Origin: Dysgonamonadaceae bacterium
Lineage (GTDB): Bacteria > Bacteroidota > Bacteroidia > Bacteroidales > Azobacteroidaceae
Assembly (NCBI GenBank): GCA_031255425.1
Contig: JAIRSN010000218.1
Location: 1 to 5,865, forward strand
Direction: 5' to 3'
DNA length: 5,865 nt
A program made the translations under genes and the position numbers. Every line of letters starts with the position of its first letter. The stretch's first letter is position 1. Shown here one piece after another: positions 1 through 5,865 of this stretch. The notes under the pieces are model-generated. The model worked only from the letters and a program-made list of their open reading frames with translations, was not told the origin of the DNA and made no database searches.

Positions 1-1
1 G

Positions 2-43
2 CAGGTGTTCGTCGTGCCAGCGCAGCAGGTCTAAGAACCGGAT
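2..43 (-). pseudogene. In-frame continuation of the SusD gene beyond the TGA
   Basis: Immediately after the TGA, in the same frame, the minus strand reads IRFLDLLRWHDEHL to the window edge. This is the second half of the SusD C-terminal signature (G-xRxxDLxRW). The reading frame was therefore intact until one codon changed, with no insertion or deletion. The rest of the tail lies outside the window. Confidence 0.85.
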
Positions 44-1531
44 TCACTCGAAAGCCAACTCGAAACGGCGTTCGCTCTTGATGTTTTCCAAGGTCGCCGG
101 CACCGGCGGCAAACCGACCCGGTCGCGTACCCTTTTCAGGAAGGCATCGCCCTTCGGGGTGCCGGCATTCAGCTCGGCAGCCATCAGCAGGACATCGGCA
201 AAGCGAATCAACACCAGGTCCTGTGTATTATTTAACTTGAAATCTTCAATTGTATTGCCATACAGCGTGCGGCTGTAATTCCATACGCTTGCCCGGGTGC
301 CGTCGGTATAGGTGTTGATGGGCATGTATTTCTTCTGGTAAAAGCCGGTTTCTTCCATCTGCGGATCTTTGGCGTCCGTGCCGTACCGGAACAGGCGCAC
401 CTCGCTGCGGTCGGCAACGGAAAACATCGAGCCTTTTTTCCGTATATCGTTGTCGTCCCAATCGTTCCATATCCTGGGATTGACCGTTCCGAACCCCCAC
501 CCTTCCCCGAAGGGAAACGTCAGCTTGTAATCTTCCTGCCCGCGCAGCCCGAAGAAAAGGCAGACCTGGTTGCTCTTCTGAAAGGGAAATTCGTGCGAAG
601 CAAAACTGTTGGAATACTTGATGGCAAAAACCGATTCCTTGTTGCCGTCGCCTTCCCATTGCAGCCCGTTGTTTTTCGTATACGTATAATCCTGAACATA
701 GGAATAAGGCCACAGGTTGCGGAAGTCGCTCAACAGGTCGTGCCCGCTGGCATTGGTGTCCGTACATTCGTCGAGCCACGCAGCAACCTGCTGCCTCGTT
801 ATTTCCCCGCCGTCCGGCAAGGGCAAAGATTCTTTCCCGTAAAAACCGGTGTAAAAGAGGAACACGCGCGCCAGCAACGCTTCGGCTGCCCAGCGGGTCA
901 CCCGTCCCGATTCGACGGTGTTGTAGTTAACGGGCGGCAGCTTTTCGATTGCCGTCTTCAGGTTTTCGGCAATAAACGCATAGGTGTCCGCAGCCGGCGA
1001 ACGCGGGATAATCACCGGTTCGGAAGTCTTTTGCAGGCAAACTTCCCCGAACAGGCGCGACAAATCGAAATAGAAATGTGCCAGCAGGTAATGCGCCTCG
1101 CCTTCCATCCGGTTGCGCTGTTCGTCGTTGTCCCACTTTACGCGGGGAGAGGCTTCCAGAAAAACATTGGCACGGTAAACGCCCATGTAATTGGCTTTCC
1201 AGGCATCGACGAAACCGTTTTCGCTCCATTTCTGGTGTTGGGAAATGGCTTTCGTGGAAATATCGGTCGGACCGCCGCCGCCCAGCCGGTCGTCGGAACG
1301 GAGTTCCGCCACCAGCACCATATTGCTCATAATATTCGGCCGCGACAGGATGGCATAAATGCCCGTTAAGACCTGCGAGGCTTCTGCCGGCGTAGCCGGA
1401 TAGTTTTCCGTACTCTTCAATGTCGTCGATTCGATGCGGAGGAAATCATCGCAACCAACCAGCATACACACAACCAACAGGATTGCCATGCCTTTTTTCA
1501 TGACAGGATATTTTTCAATAGATTGTTTCAT
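44..1531 (-). CDS. SusD/RagB-family surface lipoprotein, truncated by an in-frame TGA at the C-terminal signature
   Basis: This is the cell-surface ligand-binding partner of the SusC receptor encoded 11 nt upstream. The signal peptide ends in a lipobox (LVGC, Cys27) followed by DDFL, typical of surface-exposed SusD lipoproteins. Helical TPR-like family features follow: AEASQVLTGIYAIL (50-62), YLLAHFYFDLSRLFGEV (148-164) and GRVTRWAAEALLARVFLF (209-226). The C-terminal half has DLVLIRFADVLLMAAELN (438-455), LKRVRDRVGLPP (465-476) and ERRFELAFE (487-495). The stop TGA (44-46) falls where the family has Gly in ELAFE-G-xRxxDLxRW, so the product lacks the usual C-terminal tail of a few dozen residues; the family is usually somewhat longer than these 495. 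Two starts are possible: ATG at 1531 (used here) or ATG at 1501 (Met11), which gives a tighter signal peptide beginning MKKGMAILLVV. Function is uncertain because the lost tail belongs to the conserved fold. Confidence 0.93.
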   Translation of the reverse strand: MKQSIEKYPVMKKGMAILLVVCMLVGCDDFLRIESTTLKSTENYPATPAEASQVLTGIYAILSRPNIMSNMVLVAELRSDDRLGGGGPTDISTKAISQHQKWSENGFVDAWKANYMGVYRANVFLEASPRVKWDNDEQRNRMEGEAHYLLAHFYFDLSRLFGEVCLQKTSEPVIIPRSPAADTYAFIAENLKTAIEKLPPVNYNTVESGRVTRWAAEALLARVFLFYTGFYGKESLPLPDGGEITRQQVAAWLDECTDTNASGHDLLSDFRNLWPYSYVQDYTYTKNNGLQWEGDGNKESVFAIKYSNSFASHEFPFQKSNQVCLFFGLRGQEDYKLTFPFGEGWGFGTVNPRIWNDWDDNDIRKKGSMFSVADRSEVRLFRYGTDAKDPQMEETGFYQKKYMPINTYTDGTRASVWNYSRTLYGNTIEDFKLNNTQDLVLIRFADVLLMAAELNAGTPKGDAFLKRVRDRVGLPPVPATLENIKSERRFELAFE

Positions 1532-1542
1532 GATTTTACTTC

Positions 1543-4500
1543 TTAATATTTGATACTTAAACCGACTAAATAAGCGGTGGATACCGGGTAATTGCCCAGG
1601 TCGATTCCTTTCGCCCAGCTCTGTGCGCCGCTAAACGCCGACACTTCCGGATCAAGCCCGGAATACTTGGTGAACGTAAACAGGTTCTGCCCGGAAAGGT
1701 AGACCCGCGCCTGCTGCAAGGGAAGGGATTTGAACACTTTTTTCAGGTCGAAACCCAGGGTGATGTTGGTGATCCGGAAATAATCGCCGTCCTCGATGTA
1801 CAGGTCCGATACATATTGCCAGTTGGTGGCGGTTCCGTTCAGGCTGGGCAAACGGTTGGACGTGCCTTCGCCGTGCCACCTGCCGAATGCCTCCGCGGTG
1901 TAGTTGCTCGAATTGACCGAGGTATTGGTGCGGTAGGATTTGGCAATCTGGTTTCCGGCAACGCCGTGCCCGCTGACGGCGAAGTCGAACGCCTTGTATT
2001 CGAGGTTCAGGCTTACGCCGTAGTCGAAGTCGGGATTCGGATTCCCGATCATCTCGCGGTCCAGCAGGGTGATCGAACCGTCGCCGTTGAGGTCGCGGAA
2101 GCGGACATCCCCCGGCTTGGCGTTCGGCATCACCGGCTTGCCCGTCTCCGGATGCACGTAGGCATCGACTTCCGCCTCGTTCTGGAAAATCCCGTCGGTG
2201 CGGTAGCCGATAAAGTATCCCAGCGGCATCCCGACTTCCGCGCGGTAGAACGTGCCGCTGCCCAGAATATCGGTCGAACCGTCGAGGTAATTATCGCCGT
2301 TGGCAATCTTGACCACCTTGTTGGTATTGTGCCCGAAGTTTGCCGAGAGGTCGTAGCGGAAGTCGCCGATGCGGTCGTTCCAGTTCAGCATCAGCTCGAC
2401 GCCGCGGTTCTCGATGTCGCCGCCGTTTACCCAGGGCGCCTGCGTTCCGGCATTTCCCTGAATCAGTCCCTGCACCAGCCAGTCGATGGTTTTCTTGTGA
2501 TACCAGTCGAAATTGATGCCCAGCCGGTTGCCGAGCAGCATCACATCCAGCCCGACATCGGTTTGCCGCGAAGTTTCCCAGGTCAGGTCCGGGTTCGGCA
2601 CATATTCCGGGAAAGCGCCCGTTGCCGGCGGGACGGTTTTATCCCCGAAGTAATAGTAAGCATTGTTGGCATTGGTCGCCAGCGTCATCGACGCCAGGTA
2701 TTTGTATTCCGGGATACGGTTGTTTCCGTTTTCGCCCCAGCTTGCCCGCAGTTTCAGGTAATTCAACACCGGTTTGACCGGCTCCATAAACGCTTCCTCC
2801 GTCACGTTCCACCCGGCAGACACCGAAGGGAAATACCCCCACTGATGCCCCGGCGCAAAGTTGGACGAACCGTCCGAACGCATCACCAGCGTTGCCATAT
2901 ACTTGTTGCGGTAGTCGTAGTTGAGCCGCCCGAAGAACGAAACCAAGCTGCCCAGTCCCCAAGCCGACCCGCTGACATGCGTCCGCCCGCTTTCGACGGT
3001 CTTGGCATTGCCGAGGTAGGCATGGTAAAAGTCGTCGAACTCGACGCCCTGGTTCGAGCCGGAGAAATTGCTCCCCATGCCCGACCGTTCGACCGACGAA
3101 CCCAGCAAGACGGCAAACCGGTGCCGTTCCTGCACGTTGAAATCGTAGGCAAGCGTGTTTTCTATCTGCCATTTATGTCCCATGCCGCCTTGCTGTCCCA
3201 CCTCGTTGCGTTCCTTCCGTTCGTTTCCGTTCAGGATGTAGGCGGGAATGTAGGCGCGGTACATCCAACTGCTGTAATCGATGCCGTAGCTGCTGCGCCA
3301 CTTCAGGTCTTTGACCGGTTCGAGAATCAGGTAGAAGTTGCCGCGCACGGCGTAGTTCCGGCTGTCTTTCATCGCGCTGTTGTAATACATCTGGGCGAGC
3401 GGGTTTTTCTCGAAATTGTTCAGGACGGTGACCGGCCATCCGAACGCCCCGTCGTCCCCGTAAGCCGGATAGAGGGGATTCGCCTTGAACGCGTTGCGGA
3501 AATCGTTCCACGTAACATGTCCCGTAGCCTGGTCCAGCCCCTTGCGGTCGGAATAGAAGAAGGTCATCGTTTCGCCGATCTTCAGCAGGTCGCGGTTCTT
3601 CAGGCGGATCAGCGTATGGTCGGAGTTCAGCCGCCCGGTGTAACGGTCGTAGCCGGTGCCGACCTCGGTGCTGGGGACGGCAATCACGGGCATCTGCGAG
3701 GTGTAGGAAAAGCCGAGGGAGAACGCCGAGCCGTCCGAACCGCGGTTGAAATTGAGGGCATGGTTCTGCATCGGGGCATCCCGGCGCGTCATTTCCCCAA
3801 GCCAGTCGGTTCCCTGCCATTCGCCGCTGTTGATTTTATCGAGCATCGGCACATTCTGGTCCGTCAGCGTCAGGTCTTTCAGCAAGCCGGATTCCTCCAT
3901 AAACAGCAGGTAATCCTTGGCGCCGAGCGGCTTCAGGTTGTTCTTGAAATTCTGCCAGCCGTAGTAGCCGTCGTAAACGATATTCGTCCGCCCCTTCTGC
4001 GCCTGCCGGGTGGTGACCAGAATCACCCCGTTGGCAGCGCGGGCGCCGTAGATAGCCGCCGAAGCCGCGTCTTTCAGGACGTCGATCGACTCGATGTCCG
4101 AGGGGTTCAGGGCGTTGATATTCCCGCCCGAAAGACCGTCGATTACATAGAGCGGTTCGGAGTTGTGTATCGTTCCCGCCCCGCGGATGGTGACCTTAAA
4201 GCCTTCGCCCGGCTTTCCGTTGTTTTTCACAATGCTCACGCCGGGCGTCAAGCCCTGCAATCCGGCGAAGGGGCTGACCATGTTCTGTTTCACCAGCGCA
4301 TCGCCCCGTATCTGGAGCGTGGCGCCGGTCAGCAGTTTCTTTTGTTGCACGCCGTAGCCGATGGCGACGACTTCGTCCAGCAGGTTGGCTTGCACATCCA
4401 GTTCGATGTCCACCCGGTTCCGGTTGCCGGCGGTTATTTCCTTAGTTTCGTAGCCCAGGTACGAGGCTTCCAGAAGGATGTTGTTGCCCCGTACCGTCAG

Positions 4501-4950
4501 CGACCAGGCGCCGTCGATGTCTGTAACCGTTTTATTCGTTGAATTTTTTTCACCGACCAGCGCCCCGATCAGGGTTTCGCCGTCTTCCGACGAACGAACC
4601 GTTCCGGTCAGGACGCGCGACTCCTGGGCTACCAGCGAACCGCCACAGGCAAGTCCGAAAAAAAGCGTCAGCAGCGCCGGCGCTGCCTGCCGGCGTCGCT
4701 TCCGGCAGACCACGTACGCCGCCGCCAGCAGTAAGAGCGGCACTACGCCCTCCCCGACAGGCAACTGGGTCGGCGCTCCCGGCGACGGCGGCGGCGTCCC
4801 CGGGTCGACGCCGCCCGGCCGGGTGGATTCACTGCTTTCGCTCCGTTTCAACCAATTATCTGTTTGTTCCCTGAACGTGGTGTGAGTCGCAAACATTTGT
4901 GTTGACAGCAAAACGCCTGTCAGCAGCAGAAAGAATTTTAGGATTTTCAT
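1543..4950 (-). CDS. SusC/RagA-family TonB-linked outer-membrane receptor with an unusual N-terminal extension
   Basis: This is a TonB-dependent outer-membrane transporter that would import a ligand (glycan or peptide, not identifiable here) captured by the SusD partner encoded next. After the N-terminal extension (residues 1-109), residues about 113-187 form a carboxypeptidase-regulatory-like beta domain (LTGTV, TDIDGAWSL, SYLGYET). The LDEVVAIGYG segment (191-200) matches the TonB-box region of the family. The plug spans about 200-315 and carries the family signature SIDVLKDAASAAIYGARA followed by ANGVILVTT. The beta-barrel runs from about 325 to the end and finishes LVGLSIKY, with a C-terminal aromatic residue typical of barrels. 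Residues 953-964 (DLNGDGSITLLD) form an EF-hand-like loop often seen in this family. Without the extension the protein is about 1025 residues, normal for SusC. There is no STN (FecA-type signalling) domain. The ATG at 4950 is supported by a full signal peptide and a good Shine-Dalgarno. The stop is TAA, and SusD starts 11 nt later. Confidence 0.96.
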   Translation of the reverse strand: MKILKFFLLLTGVLLSTQMFATHTTFREQTDNWLKRSESSESTRPGGVDPGTPPPSPGAPTQLPVGEGVVPLLLLAAAYVVCRKRRRQAAPALLTLFFGLACGGSLVAQESRVLTGTVRSSEDGETLIGALVGEKNSTNKTVTDIDGAWSLTVRGNNILLEASYLGYETKEITAGNRNRVDIELDVQANLLDEVVAIGYGVQQKKLLTGATLQIRGDALVKQNMVSPFAGLQGLTPGVSIVKNNGKPGEGFKVTIRGAGTIHNSEPLYVIDGLSGGNINALNPSDIESIDVLKDAASAAIYGARAANGVILVTTRQAQKGRTNIVYDGYYGWQNFKNNLKPLGAKDYLLFMEESGLLKDLTLTDQNVPMLDKINSGEWQGTDWLGEMTRRDAPMQNHALNFNRGSDGSAFSLGFSYTSQMPVIAVPSTEVGTGYDRYTGRLNSDHTLIRLKNRDLLKIGETMTFFYSDRKGLDQATGHVTWNDFRNAFKANPLYPAYGDDGAFGWPVTVLNNFEKNPLAQMYYNSAMKDSRNYAVRGNFYLILEPVKDLKWRSSYGIDYSSWMYRAYIPAYILNGNERKERNEVGQQGGMGHKWQIENTLAYDFNVQERHRFAVLLGSSVERSGMGSNFSGSNQGVEFDDFYHAYLGNAKTVESGRTHVSGSAWGLGSLVSFFGRLNYDYRNKYMATLVMRSDGSSNFAPGHQWGYFPSVSAGWNVTEEAFMEPVKPVLNYLKLRASWGENGNNRIPEYKYLASMTLATNANNAYYYFGDKTVPPATGAFPEYVPNPDLTWETSRQTDVGLDVMLLGNRLGINFDWYHKKTIDWLVQGLIQGNAGTQAPWVNGGDIENRGVELMLNWNDRIGDFRYDLSANFGHNTNKVVKIANGDNYLDGSTDILGSGTFYRAEVGMPLGYFIGYRTDGIFQNEAEVDAYVHPETGKPVMPNAKPGDVRFRDLNGDGSITLLDREMIGNPNPDFDYGVSLNLEYKAFDFAVSGHGVAGNQIAKSYRTNTSVNSSNYTAEAFGRWHGEGTSNRLPSLNGTATNWQYVSDLYIEDGDYFRITNITLGFDLKKVFKSLPLQQARVYLSGQNLFTFTKYSGLDPEVSAFSGAQSWAKGIDLGNYPVSTAYLVGLSIKY
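4671..4686. repeat. Perfect 16-bp palindrome at the junction before the second hydrophobic segment of SusC
   Basis: The sequence gcagcgccggcgctgc is its own reverse complement and encodes part of the AAPAL stretch (residues 89-93), between the RKRRR cluster and the second signal-like core. It could form a 6-bp stem with a four-base CCGG loop. It may simply reflect Ala/Pro codons in a GC-rich gene. Confidence 0.4.
4790..4815. repeat. Perfect inverted repeat (9-bp arms, 8-nt loop) inside the SusC linker
   Basis: Arms ggcggcgtc (4790-4798) and gacgccgcc (4807-4815) are exact reverse complements around the loop cccgggtc. In the mRNA this would fold about 135-160 nt after the SusC start, within codons for the Gly/Pro-rich linker (around residues 46-54). 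There is no U-tract, so it is not a standard terminator. GGC and CCG codons favour such structures by chance, so a role is unproven. Confidence 0.5.
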
Positions 4951-4955
4951 AGATT

Positions 4956-4960
4956 CTCCT
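4956..4960 (-). promoter_or_regulatory. Shine-Dalgarno site of the SusC gene (AGGAG)
   Basis: Read on the minus strand, the 12-nt gap between the upstream stop and the SusC ATG is AGAGGAGAATCT. It holds a canonical AGGAG with a 5-nt spacer (AATCT). Bacteroidota mostly initiate without a strong Shine-Dalgarno, so this match is notable. It supports the ATG at 4950, and so the translation of the whole N-terminal extension. The gap before SusD has no such motif (GAAGTAAAATC, A-rich only). Confidence 0.65.
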
Positions 4961-4962
4961 CT

Positions 4963-5865
4963 TTATTGTTGTTTGTATATAATCTTTTCTATCTTTTCCT
5001 TACCCGAATGGTAGCGGTGTTTCGCGATGTACACGCCGCTTTTCGCCGGCTGCGCCACTTCGATTCCCTGAAGGGTGTAGTAGCGCGTAGACAGCACCGG
5101 GCCGGACGTTATTGCCGGACGGTTTCCTCCGCCGGTGATGGGACCTTCTTCGATGGGGATGGTCAGCGCCTCTGTTTCCGGCTGGTCGGAGAGGCCGGTA
5201 ATTGCCGCTTCGAAAGGCGCCAGCGTCCCGGGGTCGGTCGTCAGTTTTATATATTCGTTTTCTTCTTTGTTGAGGTAATAATAGACCTTATCTGCCGGCG
5301 GAGTCAATTCGATATTTTTGAAAGACGGATTGGGCACCAGTCGAAGTTTATCATCAACCGGCAAGGGATTGTTGCCGCCGGTCAGGGTTTGAGGCTCGGA
5401 AGTAAAGGTAATTATATTGCCTCCATTGCCGTCGGCATCCACGAAGTAGTCGGGGAAAAGGATAATGTATCCCTTTCCGGCTTCAATCGTTTCCACATCC
5501 GAGAAGGGCGTTGCCGAAGCGGGGTTGTATGCCCGGAGGTAGTAGTCGCCGTAGTAATTTTCCCCACCTTCTTCCAATGGACCATAGCCAGTGGCTTTAT
5601 AGGGAAGCAGCGGCGACCAGCCTTCGCTTTCGAACCATTCGCTGCGAACGTTTATGTTGCCGGTGCCGTAGGGGAAACCGATGGAATACCATTTGTCGGG
5701 AACGATTGCGTATTTTACATGGATGGCGCCGGTTACGTACAGCGTACCTTCCAGGTCGATTTGCGCGCCCGGATCGAAGGTAAGGTCTCTTACGATCGTT
5801 GCATCCGGAACAACCGGTACGGAGGCAGAAGCCTGTATCTGTATATCCATGCCTTCTTCCGGAGA
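4963..5865 (-). CDS. Secreted/surface protein, C-terminal part (5' end outside window), with T9SS-like terminal domain
   Basis: The gene is partial. The first in-window ATG is at 5848-5850, but the frame stays open upstream (SPEEG precedes that Met) to the window edge, and there is no signal peptide, so the real start lies beyond the window. The stop is TAA at 4963-4965. Numbering from the in-window Met, residues about 51-61 read PDKWYSIGFPY and about 102-135 contain YYLRAYN, then IEAGKGYIILFPDYF. About 167-222 hold a beta-rich segment (LRLVPNPSF, VYYYLNKEENEY, LAPFEAAITGL). The last 40 residues read like a short beta-sandwich tail (RYYTLQGIEVAQP, SGVYIAKHRY, EKIIYKQQ). From memory, this order is common at the ends of large Bacteroidales surface proteins, and the tail resembles type IX secretion C-terminal domains. 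Similar tails also occur in species lacking that system, so the export route is inference. Enzymatic function is not recognisable. The gene ends 12 nt before the SusC start, so the two are probably co-transcribed. Confidence 0.8.
   Translation of the reverse strand, partial: SPEEGMDIQIQASASVPVVPDATIVRDLTFDPGAQIDLEGTLYVTGAIHVKYAIVPDKWYSIGFPYGTGNINVRSEWFESEGWSPLLPYKATGYGPLEEGGENYYGDYYLRAYNPASATPFSDVETIEAGKGYIILFPDYFVDADGNGGNIITFTSEPQTLTGGNNPLPVDDKLRLVPNPSFKNIELTPPADKVYYYLNKEENEYIKLTTDPGTLAPFEAAITGLSDQPETEALTIPIEEGPITGGGNRPAITSGPVLSTRYYTLQGIEVAQPAKSGVYIAKHRYHSGKEKIEKIIYKQQ

Larger units (their letters stand above)
4624..4950 (-). other. N-terminal extension of SusC: signal peptide, linker, PVGEG-TM-Arg cassette, second signal-like segment
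   Basis: This covers residues 1-109 of the receptor. Residues 1-21 (MKILKFFLLLTGVLLSTQMFA) are a convincing signal peptide. Residues 22-63 are a hydrophilic linker rich in Ser, Pro and Gly. Residues 64-68 are PVGEG, 69-82 a hydrophobic stretch (VVPLLLLAAAYVVC) and 83-87 RKRRR. This tripartite layout (short motif, membrane segment, Arg cluster) is the form of C-terminal sorting or anchoring tails such as PEP-CTERM and the Bacteroidota PID-CTERM, but here it sits internally. Residues 91-108 (PALLTLFFGLACGGSLVA) then look like the hydrophobic core and cleavage region of a second signal peptide, with RKRRR serving as its basic n-region. The mature receptor would begin near Q109. Whether either site is cleaved is inference. 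A weak alternative is lipidation at C102, but the lipobox fit (GLAC) is poor. Confidence 0.75.

Noticed and set aside
44..46. TGA read as glycine (alternative genetic code)
   Set aside because: The position is a glycine in the family, which is tempting. However, neither the 1135-codon SusC frame nor the upstream frame contains an in-frame TGA, and their glycines use ordinary GGN codons. A general reassignment would show many TGA codons, and the known TGA-Gly lineages are not Bacteroidota.
44..46. Selenocysteine at the SusD TGA
   Set aside because: The family residue here is glycine, not cysteine, no redox function is known for it, and Bacteroidota SusD proteins are not selenoproteins.
593..1369. 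Plus-strand open frame of 258 codons opposite SusD
   Set aside because: It is a shadow of the SusD gene: no known motif in the translation and no room for its own regulatory region.
1532..1542. Promoter or terminator between SusC and SusD
   Set aside because: The gap is only 11 nt, A-rich, without a stem or T-run, and fits an operon junction.
1816..4542. Very long open frame (908 codons) on the plus strand opposite SusC
   Set aside because: It lies fully antisense to a clear SusC gene with family signatures throughout. Its translation has no recognisable domain or signal peptide and is rich in Val, Arg and Ala, as expected from the complement of GC-rich coding sequence.
4624..4890. N-terminal extension of SusC as an STN (FecA-type signalling) domain
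   Set aside because: The segment is low-complexity linker plus two hydrophobic stretches. It has none of the beta-alpha-beta secretin/TonB N-terminal fold pattern.

Overview
The window looks like part of a Bacteroidota (probably Bacteroidales) genome. The evidence is a SusC/RagA-type TonB-dependent receptor directly followed by a SusD/RagB-type surface lipoprotein, a pair essentially confined to that phylum, together with a Bacteroidales-style surface protein C-terminus upstream. Base composition is visibly GC-rich for the phylum, so a low-GC endosymbiont or a code-25 organism is unlikely. I do not assign a genus.

All real genes lie on the minus strand, so transcription runs from the right edge to the left. 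In that order: (1) 4963-5865 is the 3' part of a gene for a secreted or surface protein. Its frame is open through the right edge, so the true start is outside the window. (2) 1543-4950 encodes a SusC/RagA-family outer-membrane receptor of 1135 residues. (3) 44-1531 encodes a SusD/RagB-family lipoprotein that stops early. The gaps between genes are 12 nt and 11 nt, which strongly suggests one operon. Coding is nearly continuous and no gene-free stretch exceeds 12 nt. I see no promoter or terminator, RNA gene, mobile element or CRISPR array.

The SusC-SusD pair would form a nutrient uptake complex. SusD is the substrate-binding lid on the cell surface and SusC is the TonB-driven barrel beneath it. 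No glycoside hydrolase, peptidase or regulator lies inside the window, so the substrate cannot be named. The co-transcribed upstream surface protein may be part of the same surface machinery, but that is inference.

Two things stand out. First, SusC carries an unusual front end of about 109 residues. It has a complete signal peptide, a Ser/Pro/Gly-rich linker, a PVGEG motif, a short membrane segment, an RKRRR cluster, and then a second signal-peptide-like stretch leading into an ordinary SusC protein. The first half resembles a small membrane-anchored or sorted protein fused in frame to the receptor. Second, the SusD frame is cut by a TGA exactly at the conserved glycine of the C-terminal SusD signature (ELAFE-G-xRxxDLxRW). 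The same frame continues after the TGA with IRFLDLLRWHDEHL. A single base change (GGA to TGA) therefore explains it, either as a real nonsense mutation or as a sequence error.
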